A stretch of DNA of 64,000 nt from Terrirubrum flagellatum (GCF_022059845.1 NZ_CP091851.1:5259501-5323500), one strand, 5' to 3'; counted from the stretch's first letter, positions 36,753 through 45,813 are shown. Program-made: numbers and translations. The notes: generated by a model from the sequence alone, not told the origin.

Positions 36753-37837
36753 TGCGGCTCCTGATCGAATCCCGGAAGCGCCGGCAGGTTCGGAGTCCTG
36801 ATGGCGAGAACTCTAAACAGTCTGCCCATCGCCCGTTTGTTTTTCGTATCCGTCAGGCGCGCCATGCCGGCCGCGAGCATGATCTTCTGGTCGTCGGTCG
36901 CGCGGCGCGCCAGCGCAGCGGCGCGCGTCGCGATGCCCATCGCATGAAGAAAGGCGGCCTGTGTGACAGGTCCCTGCGTCGCCGCGCCGGCCTTGCGAGC
37001 GGCTTCGCCAAGCGCCGCGAAGTTCACATGGGCGGTGAGATCGGCTTCGCCTGGCGTTGAGAAAACATCGACATATTGATGCGCCTTCATCGCCTGCAGC
37101 GTATCGCCCAAGCCATCGAAGGCGTGGCCGTAATCGATGAAGAGCGCCGCCCCGCCATCCGCGACAAGGCGCGTCGACAGCGACTCGATGATCGCGAGCG
37201 AGGTCGGCGACGTCTCCATGATCGCGCCAGGGGGCGCTTCATCACGACCTGTAATTTCAGTGAGTTCGCCCGGCGTAAATTGCAGGCGGCCCTCGTCGTC
37301 GCAGCCGATGCGGCGTTCGCGCCAGCCATCCTCGTTGCGCAGATATTGCCGGATCGGCAGCGCGTCGAAGAATTCGTTGGCGACGATAATGAGAGGCGCG
37401 CGCGGCAACGCATCAATCGTCTCATGCCATGAGATCGGCGCCGGCGCGCCGACCAGAGCCGCCTGCTGCATCTCGCGCAATGTCGGGCTCGTTTCGACGA
37501 GATGAACCCGCGCCGCATTGGTCATCCCGGGCAGCGCGCGCAACGCCCGCAGCGCATCGCTCATCAGCGTTCCGCGGCCAGGTCCCAGCTCGACGAGATG
37601 AATTTCCGCTGGAGCGCCCATCGCGCGCCAGACAGTCGCCATCCAGACGCCGATCAGTTCGCCGAACATCTGGGAAATGTCGGGCGAGGTGATGAAGTCG
37701 CCCCGCGCGCCGAACGGCTGGCGCGTCATGTAGTAGCCATGCTCGGGGTCGGCGAGGCACAGCTCCATGTAGCGGTCGAGGCCGATCGGGCCGTCGCGGC
37801 GGATGAGTTCGACGATGCGGCGGTGAAGCGGCGTCAC
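36749..37837 (-). CDS. MidA/NDUFAF7 family SAM-dependent methyltransferase
   Basis: A 362-residue methyltransferase of the MidA family; the mitochondrial homologue NDUFAF7 dimethylates an arginine in complex I subunit NDUFS2. Visible motifs are GYYMTRQPFGARGDFITSP at the N-terminus, the SAM motif LVELGPGRGTLMSD, NEFFDALPIRQY and LFIDYGHA. The start is a GTG at 37837 that overlaps the lgt stop (GTGA), and its own stop overlaps the pgeF start, so the three genes are translationally coupled. Function in bacterial complex I is inferred. Confidence 0.92.
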   Translation of the reverse strand: MTPLHRRIVELIRRDGPIGLDRYMELCLADPEHGYYMTRQPFGARGDFITSPDISQMFGELIGVWMATVWRAMGAPAEIHLVELGPGRGTLMSDALRALRALPGMTNAARVHLVETSPTLREMQQAALVGAPAPISWHETIDALPRAPLIIVANEFFDALPIRQYLRNEDGWRERRIGCDDEGRLQFTPGELTEITGRDEAPPGAIMETSPTSLAIIESLSTRLVADGGAALFIDYGHAFDGLGDTLQAMKAHQYVDVFSTPGEADLTAHVNFAALGEAARKAGAATQGPVTQAAFLHAMGIATRAAALARRATDDQKIMLAAGMARLTDTKNKRAMGRLFRVLAIRTPNLPALPGFDQEPQ

Positions 37838-38670
37838 GAGGCCGTGGCGGTGAGGGGCGCCGGCCGCGAGCGCAGGATCAGCCAGAGCCCGAGGAGAAGG
37901 AGCGGCAACGACAGCAGCATGCCCATGGTGAGCCAGCCGCCGAACAGGAAGCCGAGCTGCACATCAGGTTCGCGGAAAGTCTCGCAGAAGGTGCGCGCCA
38001 GCGCATAGCCGACGCCGAACAGTCCGGCGACGAAGCCGGGCCGCTTGAAGCCGCCGGCGCGAATCACGAAAGCGAGCACGATGAAGAGCAGGACGCCCTC
38101 GGTCAGCGCTTCATAGATCTGGCTGGGATGGCGTGGCGAGGGGCCGCCATGGGGAAAGGCCATGGCCCAGGGGACATCGCTCGGCCGACCCCACAATTCG
38201 CCATTGATGAAGTTGGCGATGCGGCCAAGGAAGAGACCGACCGGCGCGACAGCGCAGGCGACGTCGAGCGTCGAAAGGAGCGGCCAATTGTTGCGGCGGC
38301 AATAAAGAACAATTGCAAGGCCGCAGCCGGCGAGCCCGCCATGAAACGACATGCCGCCGCGCCAGACCGCGAAGGCTTCCAGCGGGTTCGCGAGATATTC
38401 GGCGGAATTGTAGAACAGCACATAGGCCAGCCGCCCGCCGGCGACGACGCCGATGGCGCACCACACCAGCATGTCGTCGAGCCTGTCAGGATCGGGGCGC
38501 GGCTGGGTTTTCGCCCACAGAGCGTCGGTCGCGGCGAGACGGCGCGCATAGAACCAGCCGCCGATCAGCCCCACGACATAGGCGAGCGCATACCAGCGGA
38601 TCGCGAAAGGCCCGATTTCGATCAGAATCGGATCGATCTGCGGGAAGGCGAGGGCGAGGACGGGCTGCAT
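37834..38670 (-). CDS. lgt: Prolipoprotein diacylglyceryl transferase Lgt
   Basis: Transfers diacylglycerol to the lipobox cysteine, the first step of lipoprotein maturation in the inner membrane. The 278-residue protein has seven membrane helices, the signature GRIANFINGELWGRPSDVPWA (the Lgt box, with catalytic arginines), YNSAEYLANPLEAF and HPSQIYEA. The start ATG at 38670 is conventional. It is the first gene of a coupled unit with midA and pgeF, an order often seen in alphaproteobacteria. Confidence 0.97.
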   Translation of the reverse strand: MQPVLALAFPQIDPILIEIGPFAIRWYALAYVVGLIGGWFYARRLAATDALWAKTQPRPDPDRLDDMLVWCAIGVVAGGRLAYVLFYNSAEYLANPLEAFAVWRGGMSFHGGLAGCGLAIVLYCRRNNWPLLSTLDVACAVAPVGLFLGRIANFINGELWGRPSDVPWAMAFPHGGPSPRHPSQIYEALTEGVLLFIVLAFVIRAGGFKRPGFVAGLFGVGYALARTFCETFREPDVQLGFLFGGWLTMGMLLSLPLLLLGLWLILRSRPAPLTATAS

Positions 38671-38952
38671 CGGCGGGCCGGAATGGCCCCGCGAGCGCGG
38701 TCCGTCAAGCGGGCGCGGCGCAACGGATCGTCCGTGGCGGCCGTTGCTGTTTTGGAATGGTGGCGCTAATTTTGTGCTGTCATGATGATCCGCGCTTTCA
38801 ACATCGCCTCTGTCTTCTTCCTGAGCCGCTGACGGCCTCGCTTTCGAGCGAGCGGAAGAGCCGCTGCGTCACGGTCGATTCGCCGGACGCAGTTCGATGG
38901 ATCATACGGCCGCGCCATTTCCATTCAGAACGCTGCGTTCGGCCAGACGACG

Positions 38953-39780
38953 GTGAGCATCATGACTTATGGCGATTATCCCACCTCGCGCACGCTCAGC
39001 GGCAAGCAAGTGGAGCAGTTCATCCGGGATGGATTCGTTCGGATCGATCACGCTTTTCCGCGCGAGTTGGCGGAGGAATGTCGCGCCATTCTTTGGCGAG
39101 ACATTCCCTGCGACGCCAACAATCCGACGACGTGGACGCGGCCGGTCGTCCGGCTTGGCTGGTATGGGCAGGAGCCGTTCAAGAAGGCCGTGAACGCGCC
39201 GGCCGTCTGCGCCGCTATCGACCAACTCGTCGGCAAGGGGCGGTGGTCCCCGCGCAATGATCTCGGGGCATTTCCGGTGCGTTTTCCGCACCCGTATGAT
39301 CCCGGCGACGCCGGATGGCATGTCGATCTCAGCTTCCCAGGCGACGATTGCGATCCCAGCGAGCGCAACGATTTCTCTGCATGGCGGGTGAATGTCGCCT
39401 CGCGAGGCCGCGCGCTCCTGATGCTGTTCCTCTTTTCCGATGTCGGTCCGCTGGACGCGCCGACCCGGATCAGGGTCGGCTCGCATCTGGATATGGCGCG
39501 CTATCTTGCGCCTGCCGGGGAGGCAGGCCGGTCCCGGATGGAGCTGGATGACATGGGAGCTGATCGGTCCGAGGCGCTGGCCGCGGGAGAGGCGGGGACG
39601 GTCTATCTCTGCCATCCGTTCCTCGTCCATGCGGCGCAGGCCCATCGCGGATCGACGCCGCGCTTCATGGCGCAGCCGTCTCTGGGGCTCCGAGAACCCT
39701 ACCGGCTGGAGCGGGAAGGAGGCGATTACTCGCCAGTGGAGATCGCAATACGGCGTGCGTTGGCGGAGATCGCTCGGTAG
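38953..39780 (+). CDS. Phytanoyl-CoA dioxygenase (PhyH) family protein
   Basis: A 275-residue Fe(II)/2-oxoglutarate oxygenase. The iron triad is visible as HVD in GWHVDLSFPG and the distal histidine in LCHPFLVHAAQAHRG; the following Arg (STPRF) would bind 2-oxoglutarate. The N-terminal GFVRIDHAFP is typical of PhyH. The frame starts with GTG at 38953, or ATG at 38962. The gene stands alone between lgt and trcR, with no biosynthetic neighbours, so the substrate is unknown. Confidence 0.87.
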   Translation: MSIMTYGDYPTSRTLSGKQVEQFIRDGFVRIDHAFPRELAEECRAILWRDIPCDANNPTTWTRPVVRLGWYGQEPFKKAVNAPAVCAAIDQLVGKGRWSPRNDLGAFPVRFPHPYDPGDAGWHVDLSFPGDDCDPSERNDFSAWRVNVASRGRALLMLFLFSDVGPLDAPTRIRVGSHLDMARYLAPAGEAGRSRMELDDMGADRSEALAAGEAGTVYLCHPFLVHAAQAHRGSTPRFMAQPSLGLREPYRLEREGGDYSPVEIAIRRALAEIAR

Positions 39781-39984
39781 CCAGCCGATATCTCGCCTGA
39801 GACGGCGGCCGGCCATGCCGGCGCCTGTTTCGTTTGCGCCCGTCCGCCCCTTCGGCTATAGGCGCGCCATCCCAGAACATCAGTGATGATCGGGATGGCC
39901 GGCCGGGGAGGCCGGCCTGACCATGAGAGATTTTGCCCGGACGCTTCCCGAGCGCCGGCCGCAGCCGAGAGGGATTTTCGCCCC

Positions 39985-40683
39985 ATGACGACCGGCCCCC
40001 TGATGCCCAAGGCCACTGCAGTATGGCTGGTGGACAACACCGCGCTTACCTTCGAGCAGATCGCGGCCTTCTGCGGCCTGCACCCGCTGGAGGTGAAGGG
40101 CATCGCCGACGGCGAGGTCGCAGCCGGCATCAAGGGCCTCGATCCCGTCACGTCAGGCCAGCTCACCCGCGAGGAGCTCGCGCGCGCCGAGAAGGATTCG
40201 GGCGTGCGCCTCAAGGTGCTGGCGCCCAAGGTCGCGGTGCCCGCTCCCTCCACCAGCCGCAAGGGACCGCGCTACACGCCGCTGTCGCGTCGTCAGGACC
40301 GGCCGAACGCCATCCTCTGGCTGGTGCGCAACCATCCCGAACTGAAAGACGCGCAGATCATGCGTCTTGTCGGCACGACCAAATCGACCATCGCGCAAAT
40401 CCGCGATCGCACCCACTGGAACGCCGCTCAGCTTCAGCCGATGGACCCGGTGACGCTCGGCCTCTGCTCGCAGATCGATCTCGATTTCGAGGTGGCGCGC
40501 GCCGCCAAGGAGAAGCCAGCCCCGATGGAGACCGGCGCCCGTCTTCTGCCGGCGGAGTCGACCACCGCGAAGCCGGCCGCGCCGGCGGAAAGCTCGTCGC
40601 CGCGTCGTGAAGCCGACATCGACGCCGACGCGGTGTTCGCCAACATCAATCAGGGCCGCCGTTCCGACGCCGACGCCGAATAA
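39985..40683 (+). CDS. TrcR-like cell-cycle transcriptional regulator (DUF1013)
   Basis: A 232-residue protein. Two helix-turn-helix-like segments are apparent: ALTFEQIAAFCGLHPLEVKG and LKDAQIMRLVGTTKSTIAQI. The conserved centre RKGPRYTPLSRRQDRPNAIL is diagnostic of DUF1013, an alphaproteobacterial family whose Caulobacter member TrcR is an RNA-polymerase-associated cell-cycle regulator. A poorly conserved Ala/Glu tail follows residue 175. The ATG at 39985 follows AGAGGG; the extension to 39883 lacks conservation. Monocistronic, upstream of suhB. Confidence 0.92.
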   Translation: MTTGPLMPKATAVWLVDNTALTFEQIAAFCGLHPLEVKGIADGEVAAGIKGLDPVTSGQLTREELARAEKDSGVRLKVLAPKVAVPAPSTSRKGPRYTPLSRRQDRPNAILWLVRNHPELKDAQIMRLVGTTKSTIAQIRDRTHWNAAQLQPMDPVTLGLCSQIDLDFEVARAAKEKPAPMETGARLLPAESTTAKPAAPAESSSPRREADIDADAVFANINQGRRSDADAE

Positions 40684-40719
40684 TCCATTTCGCTGCACGA
40701 TTCGACGTCTGGTCTCGCC

Positions 40720-41511
40720 ATGATCCGCACGCCCGTCATGACCGTGATGATCGACGCCGCCACCAAGGCGTCGCGTTCGCTCAAGCGCGACTTCGGCGAG
40801 ATCGAGAATCTTCAGGTGTCGATGAAGGGGCCGGGCGATTTCGTCTCGGCCGCCGACAAGAAGGCCGAGAAGATCATCTTCGAATCCCTGTCGAAGGCGC
40901 GGCCCGGCTATGGTTTCGTGATGGAGGAGTCGGGCGTCGTCGAAGGCAGCGATCAGAGCCATCGCTGGCATATCGATCCGCTCGACGGCACCACCAATTT
41001 CCTGCACGCGATCCCGCACGCGGCGATCTCGATCGCGCTGGAGCGCGATGGCGCTCTCGTCGCCGGCGTGGTCTATGACTTCATCAAGGAAGAGCTGTTC
41101 ATCGGCGAGAAGGGGCAGGGCGCCTATCTCAACAACCGGCGCATCCGCGTGTCGGCGCGACGGTCGAGCGCGGAAGCGTTGATCGGCACCGGCATTCCCC
41201 ATATCGGCAAGGGCGGCCACGCCGAATCGCAGCGCGAGATCGCGCAGGCGATGCTGACATTCCAGAATGTGCGCCGCATGGGCGCCGCGGCGCTCGATCT
41301 CGCCTATGTCGCCTGCGGCCGCTTCGACGGCTTCTGGGAGCGCAAGCTCAATTCATGGGACATCGCGGCCGGCGCGCTGATCGTGCGCGAGGCCGGCGGC
41401 TTCATCAGCAATATGAAGGGCGGCGAATTCACCGTCGACACGACTGACGTCTGCGCCGGCAATGAAGCCATTCATCTGGCTCTGCTCGCGGCGCTCAAGA
41501 AGGCCGCATAG
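40720..41511 (+). CDS. suhB: Inositol monophosphatase family protein SuhB
   Basis: A Mg2+-dependent sugar/inositol phosphatase; SuhB relatives also bind the transcription antitermination complex. The 263-residue protein has the metal motifs VMEEESG-like (FVMEESGVVEG), WHIDPLDGTTNFLHAIPHAA and SWDIAAGALIVREAGG. The ATG at 40720 follows trcR by 36 bp on the same strand. Substrate specificity within the family is not decided. Confidence 0.93.
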   Translation: MIRTPVMTVMIDAATKASRSLKRDFGEIENLQVSMKGPGDFVSAADKKAEKIIFESLSKARPGYGFVMEESGVVEGSDQSHRWHIDPLDGTTNFLHAIPHAAISIALERDGALVAGVVYDFIKEELFIGEKGQGAYLNNRRIRVSARRSSAEALIGTGIPHIGKGGHAESQREIAQAMLTFQNVRRMGAAALDLAYVACGRFDGFWERKLNSWDIAAGALIVREAGGFISNMKGGEFTVDTTDVCAGNEAIHLALLAALKKAA

Positions 41512-41535
41512 CGCTTCGCTGACGACCGGCCGTCG

Positions 41536-42582
41536 TCAACCATTTATCTGCACAAGCGGCGCGTTAGCCTTCTTCCAGGCGCCGAGCCCGCCATGGATGT
41601 GGCAGGCGGATGCGATGCCGGCGTCCTGCGCCGCCTGAACCGCCATCGCCGACCGCTCGCCATAGGCGCAGTAGAAGATGATGCGTTTTCCCGTCGACTG
41701 CGCCAGCTCATAGAGCAGACCGCCGGGGCGGACATTTTCGTTCAACTCGTTGTAGGGCGCGTGTAGCGAGCCCGGAATGACGCCGTGCCGCTCGCGCTCG
41801 CGCGGCTCGCGCAGATCGACCAGCGCCACGTCGCGCCGTTCGAGCAATGGAATCGCATCGGCGGGTGAGACAGCCCAGCCGCGATGCTCGATCTCCTCCT
41901 GTGACAGGCCCATGCGCAGATTCGCGGGAACCGCGACATCCATCATCTTGGGGTTGGGCAACTTCAGATTGTTCATGAGGTCGACATATTCGTCCATCGA
42001 CTTCACCTGCAGGCGCGGATTGAACGCCCGCTCTTCGCCAATCGTGCTGACTGTTTCGCCCTTGTAGTCGTGCGCCGGGAAAACCATCGTCTCGTCGGGC
42101 AGCTTCAACAGCTTGCCGAACAGCGACTGATATTGCGCGCGCGGATCGCCATTCTGGAAATCGGTGCGGCCGGTGCCACGGATCAACAGCGTGTCGCCGG
42201 TGAAGACGCGGTCCTTCAGCAGGAAGCTGTAGGAATCGTCGGTGTGGCCTGGCGTGTAGAGCACGTCGAGCGCGACGCCCTCGATCTCCACCTTGTCGCC
42301 TTCAGTGACGCGCATCGAGACGACATCGACGCCGCTATGCTCGCCCATGACCGTGACGCAATGGGTGCGGTCGCGCAGCGCGCCAAGGCCAGTGACATGG
42401 TCGGCGTGGACGTGAGTGTCGACGGCCTTCACGAGCCTGAGATCAAGTTCGCGCATGAGCTGGAGATAGCGATCCACTTTCTCCAGCACGGGATCAATGA
42501 TCAGCGCCTCGCCGCCGCGACGGCTGGCAAGGAGGTAGCTGTAGGTGCCTGAGGTCTGATCGAAGAGCTGTCGAAAGATCAT
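41536..42582 (-). CDS. Persulfide dioxygenase-rhodanese fusion (ETHE1-like MBL + rhodanese)
   Basis: A 348-residue fusion enzyme. Residues 1-235 are a glyoxalase II-type metallo-beta-lactamase domain with THVHADHVTG, LYTPGHTDDS, FTGDTLLI and FPAHDYKG, the mono-iron persulfide dioxygenase arrangement that oxidises glutathione persulfide to sulfite. Residues 245-345 are a rhodanese domain (ALVDLREPRERERHGVIPGS) with the active cysteine in FYCAYGERSAM. It lies 27 bp after the 1-Cys peroxiredoxin gene, probably co-transcribed. Confidence 0.93.
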   Translation of the reverse strand: MIFRQLFDQTSGTYSYLLASRRGGEALIIDPVLEKVDRYLQLMRELDLRLVKAVDTHVHADHVTGLGALRDRTHCVTVMGEHSGVDVVSMRVTEGDKVEIEGVALDVLYTPGHTDDSYSFLLKDRVFTGDTLLIRGTGRTDFQNGDPRAQYQSLFGKLLKLPDETMVFPAHDYKGETVSTIGEERAFNPRLQVKSMDEYVDLMNNLKLPNPKMMDVAVPANLRMGLSQEEIEHRGWAVSPADAIPLLERRDVALVDLREPRERERHGVIPGSLHAPYNELNENVRPGGLLYELAQSTGKRIIFYCAYGERSAMAVQAAQDAGIASACHIHGGLGAWKKANAPLVQING

Positions 42583-42609
42583 GGCGGAGCCCCTCTGATC
42601 AGATGAGGA

Positions 42610-43275
42610 TCAGGACTGGCCGGGCTGCGGCACGATTCTGATGTAGGGTTTCGGCGCGCGCCAGCCTGCGGGATAGATTTTCTTGGCGTCATCGTCCGAA
42701 ACCGAACCGGCGATGATGACGTCGTCGCCCTGCTTCCAGTTCACCGGCGTCGCGACGCGATGCTTGGCGGTGAGCTGCAAGGAATCGATGACGCGCAACA
42801 CCTCATCGAAATTGCGGCCTGTCGTCATGGGATAGACGAGGATCAGCTTGATCTTCTTGTCCGGTCCGATGACGAACACGTTGCGCACCGTCTGGTTGTC
42901 CATGGGCGTCCGCTTCGAGGCGTCGCCTGACGCCGCCGCTGGCAGCATGCCCCAGGTCTTCGAGATGCTGAGATCGGTGTCGCCGATCATGGGATAATTC
43001 GGCGCGGCGCCTTGCGTCTCCTCGATGTCGCGCGCCCAGCGGCCGTGATTGTCGACGGGATCGACGCTGAGCCCAATGATCTTCACGTTGCGCTTGTCGA
43101 AGTCCGGTTTGATCTTCGCCATATAGCCAAGCTCGGTGGTGCAGACCGGCGTGAAATCCTTGGGGTGCGAGAACAGCACGCACCAGGAATCGCCGATCCA
43201 GTCATGGAAGCGGATGGTTCCTTGCGTGGTTTCGGCCGTGAAGTCGGGAGCGAGATCGCCGATTTGGAGTGTCAT
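42610..43275 (-). CDS. 1-Cys peroxiredoxin (Prx6 type)
   Basis: Reduces peroxides with a single peroxidatic cysteine. The 221-residue protein shows FSHPKDFTPVCTTELGYMAK with the catalytic Cys and LSVDPVDNHGRWARDIE. The long C-terminal arm (KHRVATPVNWKQGDDVIIAG) ends in PYIRIVPQPGQ, typical of Prx6 dimers. No resolving cysteine is seen. The ATG at 43275 follows GAGGGGACGAAC. It heads an operon with the persulfide dioxygenase-rhodanese, divergent from the MotA/ExbB-like gene. Confidence 0.95.
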   Translation of the reverse strand: MTLQIGDLAPDFTAETTQGTIRFHDWIGDSWCVLFSHPKDFTPVCTTELGYMAKIKPDFDKRNVKIIGLSVDPVDNHGRWARDIEETQGAAPNYPMIGDTDLSISKTWGMLPAAASGDASKRTPMDNQTVRNVFVIGPDKKIKLILVYPMTTGRNFDEVLRVIDSLQLTAKHRVATPVNWKQGDDVIIAGSVSDDDAKKIYPAGWRAPKPYIRIVPQPGQS

Positions 43276-43567
43276 GTTCGTCCCCTCATTGTTTCGCCTT
43301 GTGGCGATGTAAAAAGCTCAATCGATTTCGCGATATCTCGATCTTAAATTCGCGCGGCCATTCATCGATCCCCGCGAGGCGCGCCGACCTGATTAATTTC
43401 CCGGATTTGTCGCCGGCTACGCTTGCGGCCGCGCGTCGGCAGGCCGTTCAAAAGCGAGCATTTGGCCGGGTCGGCGCCTTGTCAAGACGATCAATCGATC
43501 CGCCACTTGCGCGCGCGGGCGGCCCGTCCGAACATGCCCTCGCGGACGGTTTGGAGAGGCTGCGCCC

Positions 43568-44596
43568 GTGAGCGGTTACGACGATCTGGAAGGCCAGCGG
43601 CTGACGCCGCCGCGCATCCATCTGGTGCGGATGGCCGTCTTCGTGATCCTCGCCGCTTTCGTCGGCTTGATCCTGCAGCGGCCGATCGTCTCCGCCTTTT
43701 TGTACAATCCTGGCCTCAACGGTCTGATCGCGGCGGTGCTGTTGATCGGCATCATTCTCGCAGTGCGGCAGACCGTCCGGCTGTTCCGCGAAGTGCGCTG
43801 GGTGAATTCGCTGCGCCGCGCCTCCGACAGCGACCGCCAACCCAAGCCGCCGGTGCTGCTCGCGCCGATGATGGCGCTGCTTGGCGACGCCGCCGGCCGC
43901 ACGCCGATCTCCACCGGCACGCTGCGGGCGGTGCTCGATTCGCTGGAGGCGCGCCTCGACGAGGGGCGTGACATCCTCCGCTATCTCACAGGCCTGCTCG
44001 TCTTCCTCGGACTGCTCGGCACGTTCTGGGGTCTGATCGATACGGTCGGTTCGATCGGCAAGGTGATCGCCTCCATGCGCACCGGCGGTGAAGCCGGCGC
44101 GCTGTTCGATGAATTGAAGACAGGCCTCGCCTCGCCGCTCGGCGGCATGGGCATCTCATTTTCGTCCTCGCTGTTCGGCCTCGCCGGTTCGCTGATCCTC
44201 GGCTTCCTCGATCTCCAGGCCGGGCAGGCGCAAAATCGCTTCGCCAACGAGTTGGAGGAGTGGCTGGCGCGCAGCGCGGTTGATTCGACGCCGCGCACGT
44301 CGGAGCCGACCGTGATCGCCGGCGTGACAGCGCCCGCCTTCGCCGCCGCCGTTCCACAAGGCATGGCCGATCTCAAGCCGACGCTCGACCGGTTGCAGGC
44401 GACGCTGGCCGATCTCTCCACCAGCCGTTCGGCGACGCAGGCGCTCGCCAATCTGGCCGAAGGCATCCAGGGCCTCGTGCATCACATGCGCAATGAGCAG
44501 CAGATGATCCGCGATTGGGTTGACGCCCAGGCCGAACAGCAGCGCGACATGAAGGCGCTGCTGGAGAGGCTGGCGCGCGAACATCAGCGGAGTTGA
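43568..44596 (+). CDS. MotA/TolQ/ExbB-type proton channel protein
   Basis: A 342-residue inner-membrane protein with two N-terminal helices (MAVFVILAAFVGLILQRPIV; LIAAVLLIGIILAV), a cytosolic linker, and two further helices. The latter contain the MotA/ExbB core GLLGTFWGLIDTVGSIGKVI and GGMGISFSSSLFGLAGSLIL. A helical cytosolic tail follows. The start is GTG at 43568 with GGAGAGG upstream. It is 4 bp from the OmpA-domain gene, and together they resemble a MotAB- or ExbBD-like motor pair rather than a flagellar stator, since no flagellar genes are present. Confidence 0.87.
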   Translation: MSGYDDLEGQRLTPPRIHLVRMAVFVILAAFVGLILQRPIVSAFLYNPGLNGLIAAVLLIGIILAVRQTVRLFREVRWVNSLRRASDSDRQPKPPVLLAPMMALLGDAAGRTPISTGTLRAVLDSLEARLDEGRDILRYLTGLLVFLGLLGTFWGLIDTVGSIGKVIASMRTGGEAGALFDELKTGLASPLGGMGISFSSSLFGLAGSLILGFLDLQAGQAQNRFANELEEWLARSAVDSTPRTSEPTVIAGVTAPAFAAAVPQGMADLKPTLDRLQATLADLSTSRSATQALANLAEGIQGLVHHMRNEQQMIRDWVDAQAEQQRDMKALLERLAREHQRS

Positions 44597-44600
44597 ACTG

Positions 44601-45617
44601 ATGGCGTCCGCGTCCCGCCGCCGCTCCGGCGGCATGGATTACTGGCCGGGCTTCGTCGACGCGCTCTCGACGCTGCTGCTCGCGATCATCTTCGTGCTCT
44701 CGGTCTTCGTCATGGGCCAGTTCCTGCTCAGCCAGGAGATCGCGGGCCGCGACACGGCGCTGCAACGCCTGCAACGCCAACTCTCGGAACTGACCGATAT
44801 GCTGGCGCTGGAGCGCGCCGGCAAGAAATCGCTCGAAGACAGTCTCGGCCTCGCCAACATCACGCTCAATGCGGCTGATGTGGCGCGCAAGCGGCTTGAG
44901 GAGCAGCTTGCCACCGGCGGCGACGCGGCGGCCGCGGCGAACACGGCGCAGCGCGCGCTCCTCGACGAAAAGCAGATCACCCAGCGGGCGCTGGCGCAGA
45001 TCGAGACATTGAATCAGCAGATGGCGGCGTTGCGCCGGCAGATCTCCGCGCTCGAGGAGGCGCTCGGCGCAAGCGAGAACAAGGAGAAGGAAAGTCAGAC
45101 GCGCATCGCCGATCTCGGCCTGCGGCTCAATGTGGCGTTGGCGCAGCGCGTGCAGGAATTGACGCGCTATCGTTCTGAATTCTTCGGACGCATGCGCGAG
45201 ATCATCGGCGCCAGGCCCGATATCCGCGTGGTTGGCGATCGCTTCGTGTTCCAGTCGGAAGTGTTCTTCGATCTCGGCCAGGCGCAATTGAAGCAGGCCG
45301 GCATGCCGGAGCTCGACAAGCTCGCCTCGACCATCGCCGATCTCGCACGCGAAATTCCGCCAGATGTGAACTGGATTTTGCGCGTCGACGGACACACCGA
45401 TTCGCGGCCGCTGTCGGGAACGGGTCAGTTCAAGTCGAACTGGGATCTCTCGACCGCGCGCGCCGTGTCGGTCGTGCAATATCTCGTCAGCAAAGGCATT
45501 CCCGCGAACCATATCGCCGCGACGGGTTTTGGCGAGTTCCAGCCGCTGGAGCTTGGAACCGATGATGATTCAAACCGCCGCAACCGCCGCATCGAGTTCA
45601 AGCTGACGGAGAGGTGA
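44601..45617 (+). CDS. OmpA-domain (MotB-like) peptidoglycan-binding protein
   Basis: A 338-residue protein with a single N-terminal membrane helix (YWPGFVDALSTLLLAIIFVL), in which an Asp (FVDAL) sits where MotB has its proton-binding aspartate. A long coiled-coil stalk spans about residues 50-185 (QRLQRQLSELTDMLALERAG). The periplasmic OmpA/MotB domain carries ILRVDGHTDSRPL, NWDLSTARAVSVVQYL and NRRNRRIEFKL. It begins 4 bp after the MotA/ExbB-like gene and should form an ion-driven complex with it across the envelope. Confidence 0.9.
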   Translation: MASASRRRSGGMDYWPGFVDALSTLLLAIIFVLSVFVMGQFLLSQEIAGRDTALQRLQRQLSELTDMLALERAGKKSLEDSLGLANITLNAADVARKRLEEQLATGGDAAAAANTAQRALLDEKQITQRALAQIETLNQQMAALRRQISALEEALGASENKEKESQTRIADLGLRLNVALAQRVQELTRYRSEFFGRMREIIGARPDIRVVGDRFVFQSEVFFDLGQAQLKQAGMPELDKLASTIADLAREIPPDVNWILRVDGHTDSRPLSGTGQFKSNWDLSTARAVSVVQYLVSKGIPANHIAATGFGEFQPLELGTDDDSNRRNRRIEFKLTER

Positions 45618-45624
45618 TTCTTCT

Positions 45625-45810
45625 GTCCCCGGTTCCATGTAGCGAGGCGAAGCCGAGCGGAATGGAGACCGGGGTCCAGCGAAGAATTGCGAGCGAAGCG
45701 AGCGCGACTATTTCCCCGATGAGGAAGCGCGCCGACGGCGCGGCTTGTTCTCCGGACCCCGGACACGATTCCGCTCGGCTGCTCCTCGCTTCACCGTTCC
45801 GGGGACGGGG
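45625..45810. repeat. Long palindromic intergenic repeat (GTCCCCGG family), copy 1
   Basis: The ends GTCCCCGGTTC and CCGTTCCGGGGAC are inverted, and inner segments GAGACCGGGGTCCAGCG and CGGACCCCGGACACG also face each other, so the 186-bp unit can fold into a branched hairpin. It fills the space between the convergent OmpA and serA stops and may act as a bidirectional terminator. A related copy lies at 58325-58495. Confidence 0.75.
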
Positions 45811-45813
45811 TGA

